DNA of 64,000 bases from Nonomuraea endophytica (lineage in GTDB: Bacteria; Actinomycetota; Actinomycetes; Streptosporangiales; Streptosporangiaceae), in assembly GCF_014203235.1 (NCBI RefSeq), contig NZ_JACHIN010000008.1:411703-475702 (forward strand). The letters are read 5' to 3'. Shown piece by piece: positions 25,422 through 33,259 of this stretch; position 1 is the stretch's first letter; each line of letters opens with the position of its first letter. Position numbers and translations under genes: made by a program. A model generated the notes under the pieces. That model did not search any database, was not told the origin of the DNA, and was given only the letters and a program-made list of their open reading frames with translations.

Positions 25422-25975
25422 CCGAGCCCGTGCCGCTCGCCGAACTCCTCGGCGGTGATCCCGAACAGCACGATGTCGTCGTAGCGCCCCTGGTGGAAGC
25501 GGCCCCTGCGGCGGCGGCCCTCCTCGGTGAAGCCCAGATGCCGGTGCAGCGCCAGCGAGCCCGCGTTGGAGGCGTAGACGGTGGCGTCGCACTTCTGGTA
25601 GCGGCGCTCGCCGAACATGTACCTGAGCAGGATGACGACGGCCTCGGCGGCGTAGCCGTGGCGCTGGTGGGCGCGGCCGACGGCGACGCCGTACTCGAAG
25701 GTGCCGTGGTGGGGGTCCACGGCGTGGGTGCTGACGGTGCCGACCGGCTGCCCGCCGGCCCGCTCGGCGATCACCAGGCGCAGGGTGTCGGGATCCTGGT
25801 CCTTCTCGGCCAGTTCCTTGGCCCACTGCCTGGCCCGTTCCGCCGAGCGCGGCGGGAAGAGCCGGTCGCCGTTGCTCTGGTCCTCGGAGTTCTCGTCGAA
25901 CTCCTTGAACGCCGCCCAATCCTCGGGCTCGATGGCGCGCAGCCGTACGCGCTCACCCGTCCATGCCGAAGTCAT
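25418..25975 (-). CDS. GNAT-family N-acetyltransferase
   Basis: 185-residue RimJ/RimL-type acetyltransferase (Acetyltransf_3-like). It begins GERVRLRAIEPEDWAAF; the acetyl-CoA pyrophosphate-binding region is QRHGYAAEAVVILLRYMF, with Q/R-x-x-G-x-A; and the C-terminus has NAGSLALHRHLGFTEEGRRR followed by the family DIVLFGIT end. The substrate is unknown (a protein N-terminus or small amine). I chose the ATG at 25975; an ATG three codons upstream (25984) is possible. It lies 17 bases downstream of the ngcG-like stop, so it is probably read through from the sugar-transport operon. Confidence 0.88.
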   Translation of the reverse strand: MTSAWTGERVRLRAIEPEDWAAFKEFDENSEDQSNGDRLFPPRSAERARQWAKELAEKDQDPDTLRLVIAERAGGQPVGTVSTHAVDPHHGTFEYGVAVGRAHQRHGYAAEAVVILLRYMFGERRYQKCDATVYASNAGSLALHRHLGFTEEGRRRRGRFHQGRYDDIVLFGITAEEFGERHGLG

Positions 25976-25992
25976 GCACCCCATGATCCCCG

Positions 25993-26910
25993 CTATTTGA
26001 GCGCGCCCGTCGTCAGCCCCGACTGGATCTGGCGCTGGAAGATCGTGTACACGACGAGCATGGGCAGGATGGCCAGGGTCAGGGCGGCGAAGAGGGCGGC
26101 CCAGTCCTGGTCGTAGCCCGCGGCGGTGGAGATGTCGGCGATGCCCTGGGTGAGCACCCACTTGTCGCGCTCCTGCAGCAGCACCAGGGGCAGCTGGTAC
26201 TGGTTCCACTGGCCCAGCACGTTGAAGATCGTGATGCTGATGAGCCCGGGTCTGGCCATCGGCATCATGATCTGGAAGAAGACCCTCGTGTGCGAGGCGC
26301 CGTCCACCATGGCCGCTTCGGCCACCGCGGTCGGCAGCGTGCGGAAGAAGGCGGCCAGGAAGAAGATCGTGAAGGGCATCGAGTACGCGATGTAGACCAG
26401 CACCAGCCCCGCATGGGTGTTGAGGCCGATGAATGGGCCGACCAGCGGCACGTTGCCCATGTTCTGCACGACGAAGAACAGCGGCGTCAGGGCGAGGTAG
26501 ACCGGGAAGGCCAGGCCGGACACGAACATCAGGTAGAGGGCCCGGTTGCCCTTGAAGGGGTAGCGCGCCAGCACGTACGCGCCCATCGAGCCGATCAGCA
26601 TCGTGCCGAACGTGCTGAACGAGACGACGACGACGCTGTTGAGCATGTACTGCCCGATGTTGGCCTGTTCCCAGGCGCGGGCGAAGTTGTCCCAGCGCAG
26701 GGAGGCCGGAACGGACCAGGCGTCGCCGAAGATCTCGTCCTCGCTCTTCACCGAGGCGAGGAAGGTCCACAGGATCGGCACCACGACGAGGACGGTCCAG
26801 ATGAGCAGCGCCAGGTGGGTCAGCACGGACAGCGGGCCGAGCTGCCGCTTGCGCTCCCTCCGGGCGATCTTGCGGGAGTTCGCGACCGTCCACGAGATCA
26901 GCGTTGTCAT
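25993..26910 (-). CDS. Carbohydrate ABC transporter permease (NgcG-like, MalG family)
   Basis: 305-residue inner-membrane permease with six predicted membrane segments (the first about residues 31-51, LTHLALLIWTVLVVVPILWTF). The EAA loop EAAMVDGASHTRVFFQIMMP contacts the ATPase. Together with the NgcF-like permease and the NgcE-like binding protein it forms an importer for N-acetylglucosamine and chitobiose-type sugars. No ATPase is encoded in the cluster; in streptomycetes the shared MsiK ATPase energises such transporters, and the same is expected here. The start overlaps the stop of the preceding permease by one base. Confidence 0.9.
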   Translation of the reverse strand: MTTLISWTVANSRKIARRERKRQLGPLSVLTHLALLIWTVLVVVPILWTFLASVKSEDEIFGDAWSVPASLRWDNFARAWEQANIGQYMLNSVVVVSFSTFGTMLIGSMGAYVLARYPFKGNRALYLMFVSGLAFPVYLALTPLFFVVQNMGNVPLVGPFIGLNTHAGLVLVYIAYSMPFTIFFLAAFFRTLPTAVAEAAMVDGASHTRVFFQIMMPMARPGLISITIFNVLGQWNQYQLPLVLLQERDKWVLTQGIADISTAAGYDQDWAALFAALTLAILPMLVVYTIFQRQIQSGLTTGALK

Positions 26911-27848
26911 TAGTACTCGATTCGTTCACGCCGGGACAGCCGCAGCGACAGGATCGCGAAGCCGACGGTGAAGAAGAACATGATGACGCCGAGCGCTGAG
27001 GCGTAGCCGAACCTGAAGTACTGGAAGGCGTTGCGGTAGATCTCTGCGGCCATCACGGTCGTGGAGAAGTCGGGGCCGCCGTGCTGGTCGGTCATGACCC
27101 AGACGATGGCGAACACGTCGAGCGCCAGGACGCCCAGATACACCCAGGCCACCTGGACGGTGTCCCACAGCAGCGGCAGCGTGATGCGGAAGAACAGGCT
27201 GATCCGCCCGGCGCCGTCGATCTGCGCGGCCTCGAACATGTCGTTCGGGATCGAGGCGAGCCCGGCCGAGAACAGCACGACGTAGAAGCCGACCGCCTGC
27301 CAGACCATGACGCCGAGCACCGACCAGAAGGCGATCCCGGGATCGGACAGGAAGCCGATCGGCTTGACGCCGAGCGCCATCAGCGGGCCGTTCAGCATGC
27401 CGCTGCCGTCGGGCCTGAACACCTGCTGGAACAGCACCGCGACCACGGCCACGGCGAGCACCTGCGGGAAGAAGAACACCACCCGGTAGAAGCCGGAGCC
27501 GGCGATCCCGCTGGTGCCCTTGGCGCCGCCCACGTTGAGCAGGAAGGCGAAGAACAGCGCGATGACGATCGTCACGACCGGCAGCAGCACCAGCAGCGCC
27601 GCGTTGTGCGTGACCGCCTTCCAGAAGACGCTGTCGTCGAAGAGCCGCCGGTAGTTGTCCAGCCCGATGAAGTTCGGCGTGCCGGACACGCCCCGCCAGT
27701 CGGTCAGCGAGATCTGGAAAGCCTGGATGTAGGGCGAGATCACATAGACCAGGTAGAGCACCACGGGCGCGACGAGAAAAGAGCAGATGAAGAGGGTACG
27801 GCGGTGCCGCTGAAACCACGACGGCACCGCTGCGGCCGGAACTCCCAT
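26910..27848 (-). CDS. Carbohydrate ABC transporter permease (NgcF-like, MalF family)
   Basis: 312-residue permease with six predicted membrane segments (the first about 19-41, LFICSFLVAPVVLYLVYVIS). The EAA loop is FEAAQIDGAGRISLFFRITLP. It pairs with the adjacent MalG-type permease as the membrane channel for aminosugar uptake. The start is one base after the stop of the binding-protein gene, and the stop overlaps the ATG of the next permease, so the three transporter genes are translated together. Confidence 0.9.
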   Translation of the reverse strand: MGVPAAAVPSWFQRHRRTLFICSFLVAPVVLYLVYVISPYIQAFQISLTDWRGVSGTPNFIGLDNYRRLFDDSVFWKAVTHNAALLVLLPVVTIVIALFFAFLLNVGGAKGTSGIAGSGFYRVVFFFPQVLAVAVVAVLFQQVFRPDGSGMLNGPLMALGVKPIGFLSDPGIAFWSVLGVMVWQAVGFYVVLFSAGLASIPNDMFEAAQIDGAGRISLFFRITLPLLWDTVQVAWVYLGVLALDVFAIVWVMTDQHGGPDFSTTVMAAEIYRNAFQYFRFGYASALGVIMFFFTVGFAILSLRLSRRERIEY

Positions 27849-27849
27849 G

Positions 27850-29223
27850 TCAGCGCTTGAATTTCTTGATGGAGGAGTCGCCCTTGATCTCGTCGGCCTT
27901 CTTCTGCATGCGCTCCAGGAACTTGTCCGGCGTGAGCCGCCCGCTCATGAGCTCGCCGGTGGCGGCGGCGCTCTCGTCCTTGAGCTGCAGATACCAGGCG
28001 TTCCACCGGAAGTAGACGGTGTTCTCCCCGGCGGCGGCATAGGCGTCGGAGGCGCTCTTGACGCCGGTCGACAGCTGCATGCCCTCTCCGGCGCCCTTGA
28101 CGGTGGGCACGGTGGAGACGAGCTGGCTGAACTCACCCGCGGCCTTCTTCGACAGCATGGCCCGCAGGTACTCCATGCCGCCCTTGGCGTTGGCCGCCTT
28201 CGCCGGGACGATGAAGTTCTCGCCCGGCTGCGTGTGCAGCGCGCCGTGCGGGAGCTTGTCGGAGCCGGTGACGTCGGGGACGGGGAACATCGCGTAGTCG
28301 AAGCCGGGCGGGGTGGTGGTGCGCTGCTCGTTCTCCAGCCAGGACCCGGAGGGCAGCATCGCGACCTGGTACTTGTTCTGCGCGGTCTGGGTCTGCACGT
28401 GGTCGAGTCCGGCGGTGCCCTCCATGAGGTACTTGGCGCCGATCTCGGCCCAGCGGGTGGCCGACTCCTTGAGCGCCTCGGCCTTCCAGGCGCCGTCCTC
28501 CAGGTTGTCGAGGTTGAGCAGGATCTCCTTGCCGCCGATCTTCGCGGCCGTGACGAGGATGGGGTCGAGGGCGTAGCCGGGGTGCTTTCCGGCGTAGGTG
28601 AAGGGCGCCATCTTGCCGGACTTCTTGATCGTCTCGCACAGCTTGATGAAGTCGTCCCAGGTCTTCGGCGGCTGCCAGCCGTTGTCCTTGAACGCCTTCA
28701 TCGAGTACCAGATGCCGTAGATGTAGTTCACGTAGCCGACGACCGAGAACTTGCCGTCGTAGGTGCCGATCTCGATCACGGCCGGGTCGAGCGTGTCGCG
28801 TACCTTGACCGCCGGGTCGTCCCAGCTCTCCATGTCCAGCAGCGGGGTCAGGTCCTGCAGCTGCCCGTCCTGGGCCAGGGCGCCGAAGTCCATGGCGTTG
28901 GCGCCGGAGTTGTCGATCACGTCGGGCGGGTTGCCGCCGGCGAAGCGCGGCTGCAGAACCTTCGTGATCTCCTTGGTGAAGTTGTGCTTGATCGCCACAT
29001 CGGGATATTTGGTCTTGAACAACGGCTGGTGGATGTCGGTGGCGTACTTGTGCCCGAAGCCGCCGTCGAAGATCCAGACCTCCAGCGCCTTCGCGGCGCC
29101 CGGCGCGGTGCTCGCGGGCGTCTGGGGCGCCGGGGTGGCGCACGCGGCCAGGGCCCCGGCGACGGGAACGAGGGCGGCGCTGCGCAAGAGCTGGCGCCGG
29201 GAAAGATGGGGGGTGTCAGACAT
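27850..29223 (-). CDS. ngcE: N-acetylglucosamine/chitobiose-binding lipoprotein (NgcE-like)
   Basis: 457-residue extracytoplasmic sugar-binding lipoprotein. The N-terminus has a twin-arginine signal (SRRQLLRSA, Arg9-Arg10) and a lipobox (GALAAC, acceptor Cys28), so it is Tat-exported and lipid-anchored. The body closely follows the Streptomyces NgcE pattern: VWIFDGGFGHKYA, QPRFAGGNPPDVIDNSGA, LLPSGSWLENEQ and NFIVPAKAANAKGGMEYLR, ending in MSGRLTPDKF and SIKKF. NgcE binds N-acetylglucosamine and N,N'-diacetylchitobiose with high affinity. It is third in the operon after an RpiR regulator and a SIS protein, and ahead of two permeases. Confidence 0.92.
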   Translation of the reverse strand: MSDTPHLSRRQLLRSAALVPVAGALAACATPAPQTPASTAPGAAKALEVWIFDGGFGHKYATDIHQPLFKTKYPDVAIKHNFTKEITKVLQPRFAGGNPPDVIDNSGANAMDFGALAQDGQLQDLTPLLDMESWDDPAVKVRDTLDPAVIEIGTYDGKFSVVGYVNYIYGIWYSMKAFKDNGWQPPKTWDDFIKLCETIKKSGKMAPFTYAGKHPGYALDPILVTAAKIGGKEILLNLDNLEDGAWKAEALKESATRWAEIGAKYLMEGTAGLDHVQTQTAQNKYQVAMLPSGSWLENEQRTTTPPGFDYAMFPVPDVTGSDKLPHGALHTQPGENFIVPAKAANAKGGMEYLRAMLSKKAAGEFSQLVSTVPTVKGAGEGMQLSTGVKSASDAYAAAGENTVYFRWNAWYLQLKDESAAATGELMSGRLTPDKFLERMQKKADEIKGDSSIKKFKR

Positions 29224-29235
29224 TGCTATGACTCC

Positions 29236-29970
29236 TTATGCTCCGCGTCTGATGCGACCTGCGTAGCGGCTCTCCAGTGCCTTGTTGTGTTCGTCCCCGC
29301 CGGTCACGTTGACCGACAGGTAGACAGGGGGCGTCTCGCCGAGCGCGACCAGTTCCTCGACCGCGGTGGTGACGACCATCTGCGCGAGCAGCGCCGAGGT
29401 GACCGTCGAGACGGCGCCGTAGGTGCCGCCGCCGGGCAGTTCGAGGATGGCGTCGCCGTACGGCGAGCCGTTGTCGAGCACGACGTCGGCCAGGTCGAGC
29501 AGCTTGCGCCCGGACGGGTGCCTGGAGGGCATGGCGCCGCTGTGCTCGACCGAGGTGAGGGCGATCAGCGTGTGCCCGCGTTCCTTGACGATCCTGGCCA
29601 GCTCGACGACGGTGCCGTTGACGCCGGAGCTGGAGATCAGGACGAACACGTCCTGCGGTTCGACGGGGGCCAGGTCGTAGATCTGCTGGGCGGCCTTCGG
29701 GTCGCGCTCCAGTTCACTGGTGAGCACGCTGACGGGCTGCCCGCCGTACAGGACGAGGTCGCGGAGGCTGAGGCGGTTGCTGGGCACGAGGCCGCCGGCC
29801 CGTCCGGCGATCTCCATCGCGATGGCCTCGGAGTGGCCGGATCCGAACGCGTTGACGACGCCGCCGCCGCGCAGCGAAGTGACGATGAGCCTGGCCGCCT
29901 GGCGCACCTGGTGCTCCTGGCGGGAGATCACGGACTTGGCCAGGTCCAGGACTTGTGTTGCGTACGACAT
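29236..29970 (-). CDS. SIS-domain phosphosugar-binding protein
   Basis: 244-residue SIS protein of the UPF0309/phosphoheptose-isomerase-like group. Phosphosugar-binding loops are seen in GGGVVNAFGSGHSEAIAMEIAG and VLISSSGVNGTVVELARIVK. In aminosugar operons such proteins act as isomerases, deaminases or etherases on GlcNAc-phosphate or MurNAc-phosphate; the exact reaction cannot be read from the sequence. The ATG follows the rpiR stop with no gap, and it lies 12 bases ahead of ngcE, so it belongs to the aminosugar-uptake operon and probably processes the imported, phosphorylated sugar. Confidence 0.88.
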   Translation of the reverse strand: MSYATQVLDLAKSVISRQEHQVRQAARLIVTSLRGGGVVNAFGSGHSEAIAMEIAGRAGGLVPSNRLSLRDLVLYGGQPVSVLTSELERDPKAAQQIYDLAPVEPQDVFVLISSSGVNGTVVELARIVKERGHTLIALTSVEHSGAMPSRHPSGRKLLDLADVVLDNGSPYGDAILELPGGGTYGAVSTVTSALLAQMVVTTAVEELVALGETPPVYLSVNVTGGDEHNKALESRYAGRIRRGA

Positions 29971-30840
29971 TCAGCCTCTCTCGACTCGGTGGCTCTCGAC
30001 CGCGCTGATCGTCCGCTCGAAGGCCTCGTTGGTGCGTTCGTAGGTGCGCTGGGCGACGGCGACGTAGACGGCGTCCAGGACGAAGAGCTGCGAGTGGACG
30101 GCGGCCAGCCCGCCGAGCCTGAACGTGGTCTCCCTGCTGGCCGTGGTGAGCACCAGGTCGGCCAGGTCGGCCAGCGGCGAACGGGCGAAGGAGGTGACCG
30201 CGACCGTCAGCGCGCCGTGGCCGGATGCCTCGACCAGCGCCTCCATCACCTCGCGGGTGCGCCCGCGGTGGCTGATGCCGACCGCGACGTCGCCCGGGGC
30301 GAGCAGGGCCGCGTCCGACAGCGCCACGTGCGCGTCGCACGCGCTCCAGCCCGGTATCCCGATGCGGCGTAACCTGCCTTCGAACATCGTCGCCACGTTA
30401 CCGCTGGTGGAGACGCCGACCAGGAGGACACGGCGGGCGGCGACGATCGCGTCGGCCACCCGGGCGACGGTGTCGAGGTTGAGCTGGGCCGCGGTGTCCT
30501 GGATGAGCCGGGTGTCGGCGGCGGCCATGACCTCGATGGCCGTGTCGAGCGGGTCGTCGGGCCCGATCTCGTGGCCGACGCCCGCGCCCCAGCCGGCCTG
30601 CGCGGCCCTGCCGGTCTCGGTGGCCAGGGCCACGCGCAGTTCGGCGTAGCCGGAGAAGCCGAAGGCCCGGCAGAACCTGGTCACGGTCGCGGGCGAGCTG
30701 CCCGCCCGTTCGGCCAGCGCGATGATGGTGGACCTCGCGGCTTCGGCCGGGTCGCCCAGAATCACCTCGCCGACGCGGCGCAGCGCTTCCGGCAATCCCG
30801 GCAGTTCTGTCTCAACACGCCCAAGGGCCCCTGAAGTCAC
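29971..30840 (-). CDS. RpiR/MurR-family transcriptional regulator
   Basis: 289-residue regulator with an N-terminal HTH_6 domain (AGSSPATVTRFCRAFGFSGYAELR, about residues 47-70) and a C-terminal SIS sugar-phosphate sensor (VLLVGVSTSGNVA, VGISHRGRTREVM). It probably senses a phospho-aminosugar and controls both its own operon (SIS, ngcE, permeases) and the divergent kinase gene. I chose the GTG at 30840, which has GGAAGGA 6 bases upstream. The frame is open to an ATG at 30903, but that adds 21 atypical residues and covers the operator-like repeats. Confidence 0.88.
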   Translation of the reverse strand: MTSGALGRVETELPGLPEALRRVGEVILGDPAEAARSTIIALAERAGSSPATVTRFCRAFGFSGYAELRVALATETGRAAQAGWGAGVGHEIGPDDPLDTAIEVMAAADTRLIQDTAAQLNLDTVARVADAIVAARRVLLVGVSTSGNVATMFEGRLRRIGIPGWSACDAHVALSDAALLAPGDVAVGISHRGRTREVMEALVEASGHGALTVAVTSFARSPLADLADLVLTTASRETTFRLGGLAAVHSQLFVLDAVYVAVAQRTYERTNEAFERTISAVESHRVERG

Positions 30841-30883
30841 GAATATTCCTTCCGAATACTCGGTCTTCCGGCGAAAATTATTC
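30841..30883. promoter_or_regulatory. Operator-like repeats between rpiR and the GlcNAc kinase
   Basis: A 79-base, unusually AT-rich gap holds GAATATTC (30841-30848, palindromic), GAATACTC (30854-30861) and GAAAATTATTC (30873-30883); TATTC-cttcc-GAATA also forms a dyad (30844-30858). The repeated GAA/TTC half-sites sit between the two divergent genes, as expected for RpiR-type binding. This supports a start for rpiR at 30840 and not at 30903. Confidence 0.55.
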
Positions 30884-30919
30884 TTGCTTCTCGGTCGAGT
30901 CAAGACCCAAAATCGGACC

Positions 30920-31861
30920 GTGACTCATTCGTTGGTCGTCGGCGTGGACGCCGGCGCGACCTCCACCCGCGTCGCCGTCCACACGCTCGACGGCGAGCGT
31001 GTCGGCTACGCGCGGGCGGGTGCGGGCAACCCCACCGCACACGGCGCCGAGAAGGCGGTCGCCAACATCGCCGCCGCCCTGCGCGAGGCGCTGGCCTCGG
31101 CGGACGCCAGCGCGGTGGCCGGCTCGCTGGCGGGCATCGCCGGCAAGCAGGACATCATGGACGTCGAGCTCGCCCGGCTCTGGGCCGAGCACGGCATCCC
31201 CAAGGCGCCCGAGATGTTCGGCGACGTGGCCATCGCCTACGTGGCCGGATCACCCGCCGCCGACGGCTCCTTGCTGCTGTCCGGAACCGGGGCGATCGCC
31301 GCCCGGATCTCCGGCTATCGCCAGGCGGTCATCGCCGACGGGCTCGGCTGGCTGCTGGGCGACGCGGGCTCGGGCTTCTGGATCGGCCGCGCCGCCGCGA
31401 AGGCCGTCGTGCAGGGCCTCGACCGCGGCGAGCCCGCCGGAGAGCTGTCGGAACTGGTCCTCACCCACTTCCTCGGCGCCGAGCGCGGCGCGACCCCGCG
31501 CGCCACGGCCGACCGGATCGTACGGCTCGCGCAGGCCGACCACATGTGCCTGGCCGCGCTGGCGGCCCTGGTCAGCCAGGCCGCCTCGGCGGGCGATCCG
31601 ATGGCCGTGAAGATCGCCCGCGAGGCGGCCGGGCAGCTGGTGGCCACCGTGCGCCGCCTGCACACGACCGGGCCCGTGGTGCTGGCCGGCAGCGTGCTCA
31701 CCAATCCGGGGCCGGTGCGGCAGGCCGTACGGGAACTGCTGGGTGACACGCCCGTGCGCACGGCGCGGGACGCGGCGGGGGCGGCGGCGTGGCTGGCGGC
31801 CCGCGACCTGCTCGGGTCACGGGCCGTCGAGCTGCACGAGAGGTTCGTGGCTACTTCCTGA
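30920..31861 (+). CDS. N-acetylglucosamine kinase-like protein (BadF/BadG/BcrA/BcrD ATPase family)
   Basis: 313-residue actin-fold ATPase of the BadF family, most like eukaryotic-type N-acetylglucosamine kinases. Phosphate-1 loop VVGVDAGATSTRVAV (residues 6-20), phosphate-2 loop LLLSGTGAIAARI, and the GLGWLLGDAGSGFWIGRAAA stretch that is typical of GlcNAc kinases. It would phosphorylate GlcNAc imported by the divergently encoded NgcEFG-type transporter. The GTG at 30920 puts the P-loop at the usual distance from the start; upstream sequence in this frame lies in the rpiR operator. The 3' end overlaps the convergent gene by 11 bases. Confidence 0.87.
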   Translation: MTHSLVVGVDAGATSTRVAVHTLDGERVGYARAGAGNPTAHGAEKAVANIAAALREALASADASAVAGSLAGIAGKQDIMDVELARLWAEHGIPKAPEMFGDVAIAYVAGSPAADGSLLLSGTGAIAARISGYRQAVIADGLGWLLGDAGSGFWIGRAAAKAVVQGLDRGEPAGELSELVLTHFLGAERGATPRATADRIVRLAQADHMCLAALAALVSQAASAGDPMAVKIAREAAGQLVATVRRLHTTGPVVLAGSVLTNPGPVRQAVRELLGDTPVRTARDAAGAAAWLAARDLLGSRAVELHERFVATS

Positions 31862-32693
31862 TCACGTGCTCCTTGCTGACGAGGAGGCGGACCACGCCGA
31901 GCTGGGCTTCCTCGGCGTCCCAGACCCACCAGTCCTGGCCCACCGGCGCTGACTGGGCATTCGGGTTCATGCCGTGCCCGCCGTCGGGCTGGGGCTCGAC
32001 GATCTGGTAGACAACCTTGAGCCCGCGCCGCTCGACCTCTGCGACGACCTCGCTCACCTGCTTGTCCTCGACCTCGTAGCCCGCCAGCGAGCCGTCCTTC
32101 TGCGTGGCCTGGCTGCTGTTGGAGTAGGGCTCGTCCGGCTTGGCCGGGCGGCCGGCCTTGATCCACGCTCCGGACGCGTTCTGCGAGAGCGTGAGCACCA
32201 GCGTGCACTCCGGGTCGGTGATCTTGCAGTCCTTGGGGTCGCTGTCGAAGCCGATGGTGGTCTGCTCGCCGACGTCGCCGCCCGTGCCGAACTGGAAGAT
32301 CTCCCCCACCTTGCGCGGCGAGGCGGGTTCGAGCTGCAGCTTCACCTCAAGGCCGACGGCGTGGAAGGCCTCCTCGTACTTGGCCGGGTCGGCGAACGGG
32401 TCCTTGATCCTGGCGACCCACATGCCGTTCTCGAGCTTGATGTCCATGGCCGCGTTGGCGTAGGAGGTGGCGCTGCCGGGGGTGTTGAGGATGCTCGGGC
32501 CGAGCACGACCGCGGCCGCCAGCGCGGCGGTGACCACGCCCGCCGTGGCCAGGCGCTTCCACGGCCGGCGCCGCGGCTCCTTCACCGGCTCCTCCGCGAT
32601 GATCGAGGCCAGCAGTGCCCGCGCCCCCGCGCCGGACGCCTGACCCGCCAGATCCTCGTCGCCCACCCTGGCGAGCTGCCGCAACTCGTTCAT
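31851..32693 (-). CDS. Sigma-factor-linked single-pass membrane protein
   Basis: 280-residue protein with a soluble N-terminal segment of about 50 residues, one membrane helix (about 51-69, ATAGVVTAALAAAVVLG), and an extracytoplasmic C-terminal domain of about 210 residues containing DCKITDPEC. Its start overlaps the stop of the ECF sigma gene (ATGA), the usual position of an anti-sigma partner. It lacks a zinc-finger anti-sigma HxxxCxxC motif, so it is either a different anti-sigma type or a sensor-like membrane protein of the kind often annotated as CU044_5270-like. Function is inferred from position only. Confidence 0.72.
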   Translation of the reverse strand: MNELRQLARVGDEDLAGQASGAGARALLASIIAEEPVKEPRRRPWKRLATAGVVTAALAAAVVLGPSILNTPGSATSYANAAMDIKLENGMWVARIKDPFADPAKYEEAFHAVGLEVKLQLEPASPRKVGEIFQFGTGGDVGEQTTIGFDSDPKDCKITDPECTLVLTLSQNASGAWIKAGRPAKPDEPYSNSSQATQKDGSLAGYEVEDKQVSEVVAEVERRGLKVVYQIVEPQPDGGHGMNPNAQSAPVGQDWWVWDAEEAQLGVVRLLVSKEHVIRK

Positions 32694-33220
32694 GCTGACT
32701 CCATTGCGAGGTTGTGGGCGGTCACTCCGGCCTTGGACAGGGCACGGGAGAACCGCTTGCGGGCGCGGTGCAGCCGGATGCGGACCGCGTTGCGGGAGAC
32801 GCCCAGGACCGTGGCGATCTGGGCGTGGTCGAGCCCTTCCCAGGCGACCAGCGAGAGCAGCTCGCGGTCGTCGTCGTTCAGCTCGCGGAAGGTGCGGGCG
32901 ATGGCGCCCAGCTCGACCGAGCTGTCCGGGGTGCGGGAGTAGAGGTCGGCGAGGTCGACGTTCAGCTCGGCGCTGCGCTGCTGCCTGCGGAGCTGGCCTC
33001 GGCGGTGGTTGGCGAGGGTGTTGCGGGCGACGCCGTACAGCCACAGGCGCGCCTCGTCGCCGTCCGGCAGCCGGTCGGCGCGCCGCCAGGCGGTCGCGTA
33101 GGTCTCGGCCACGATGTCCGCCGCGTCCTCGGGGATCTCGCAGCGGCGCATGGCGTAGCCGAGGATCTGTTCGTAGGTCGCCGCGTAGATCTCGGCGAAC
33201 CTTTCGGCTTGGGTGCTCAC
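32690..33220 (-). CDS. ECF-subfamily RNA polymerase sigma factor
   Basis: 176-residue sigma-70 ECF factor. Region 2 is at about residues 9-75 (YAMRRCEIPEDAADIVAETYATAWRR, WLYGVARN), and region 4 is at about 112-165 (LNDDDRELLSLVAWEGLDHAQ, then the helix-turn-helix VLGVSRNAVRIRLHRARKR). No regulatory C-terminal extension. The downstream membrane protein is translationally coupled and probably controls it. The signal is unknown. Confidence 0.92.
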   Translation of the reverse strand: MSTQAERFAEIYAATYEQILGYAMRRCEIPEDAADIVAETYATAWRRADRLPDGDEARLWLYGVARNTLANHRRGQLRRQQRSAELNVDLADLYSRTPDSSVELGAIARTFRELNDDDRELLSLVAWEGLDHAQIATVLGVSRNAVRIRLHRARKRFSRALSKAGVTAHNLAMESA

Positions 33221-33259
33221 ATCATGTCCATGTCGGGGAGGCCCCGAGCATTTCAGGAT

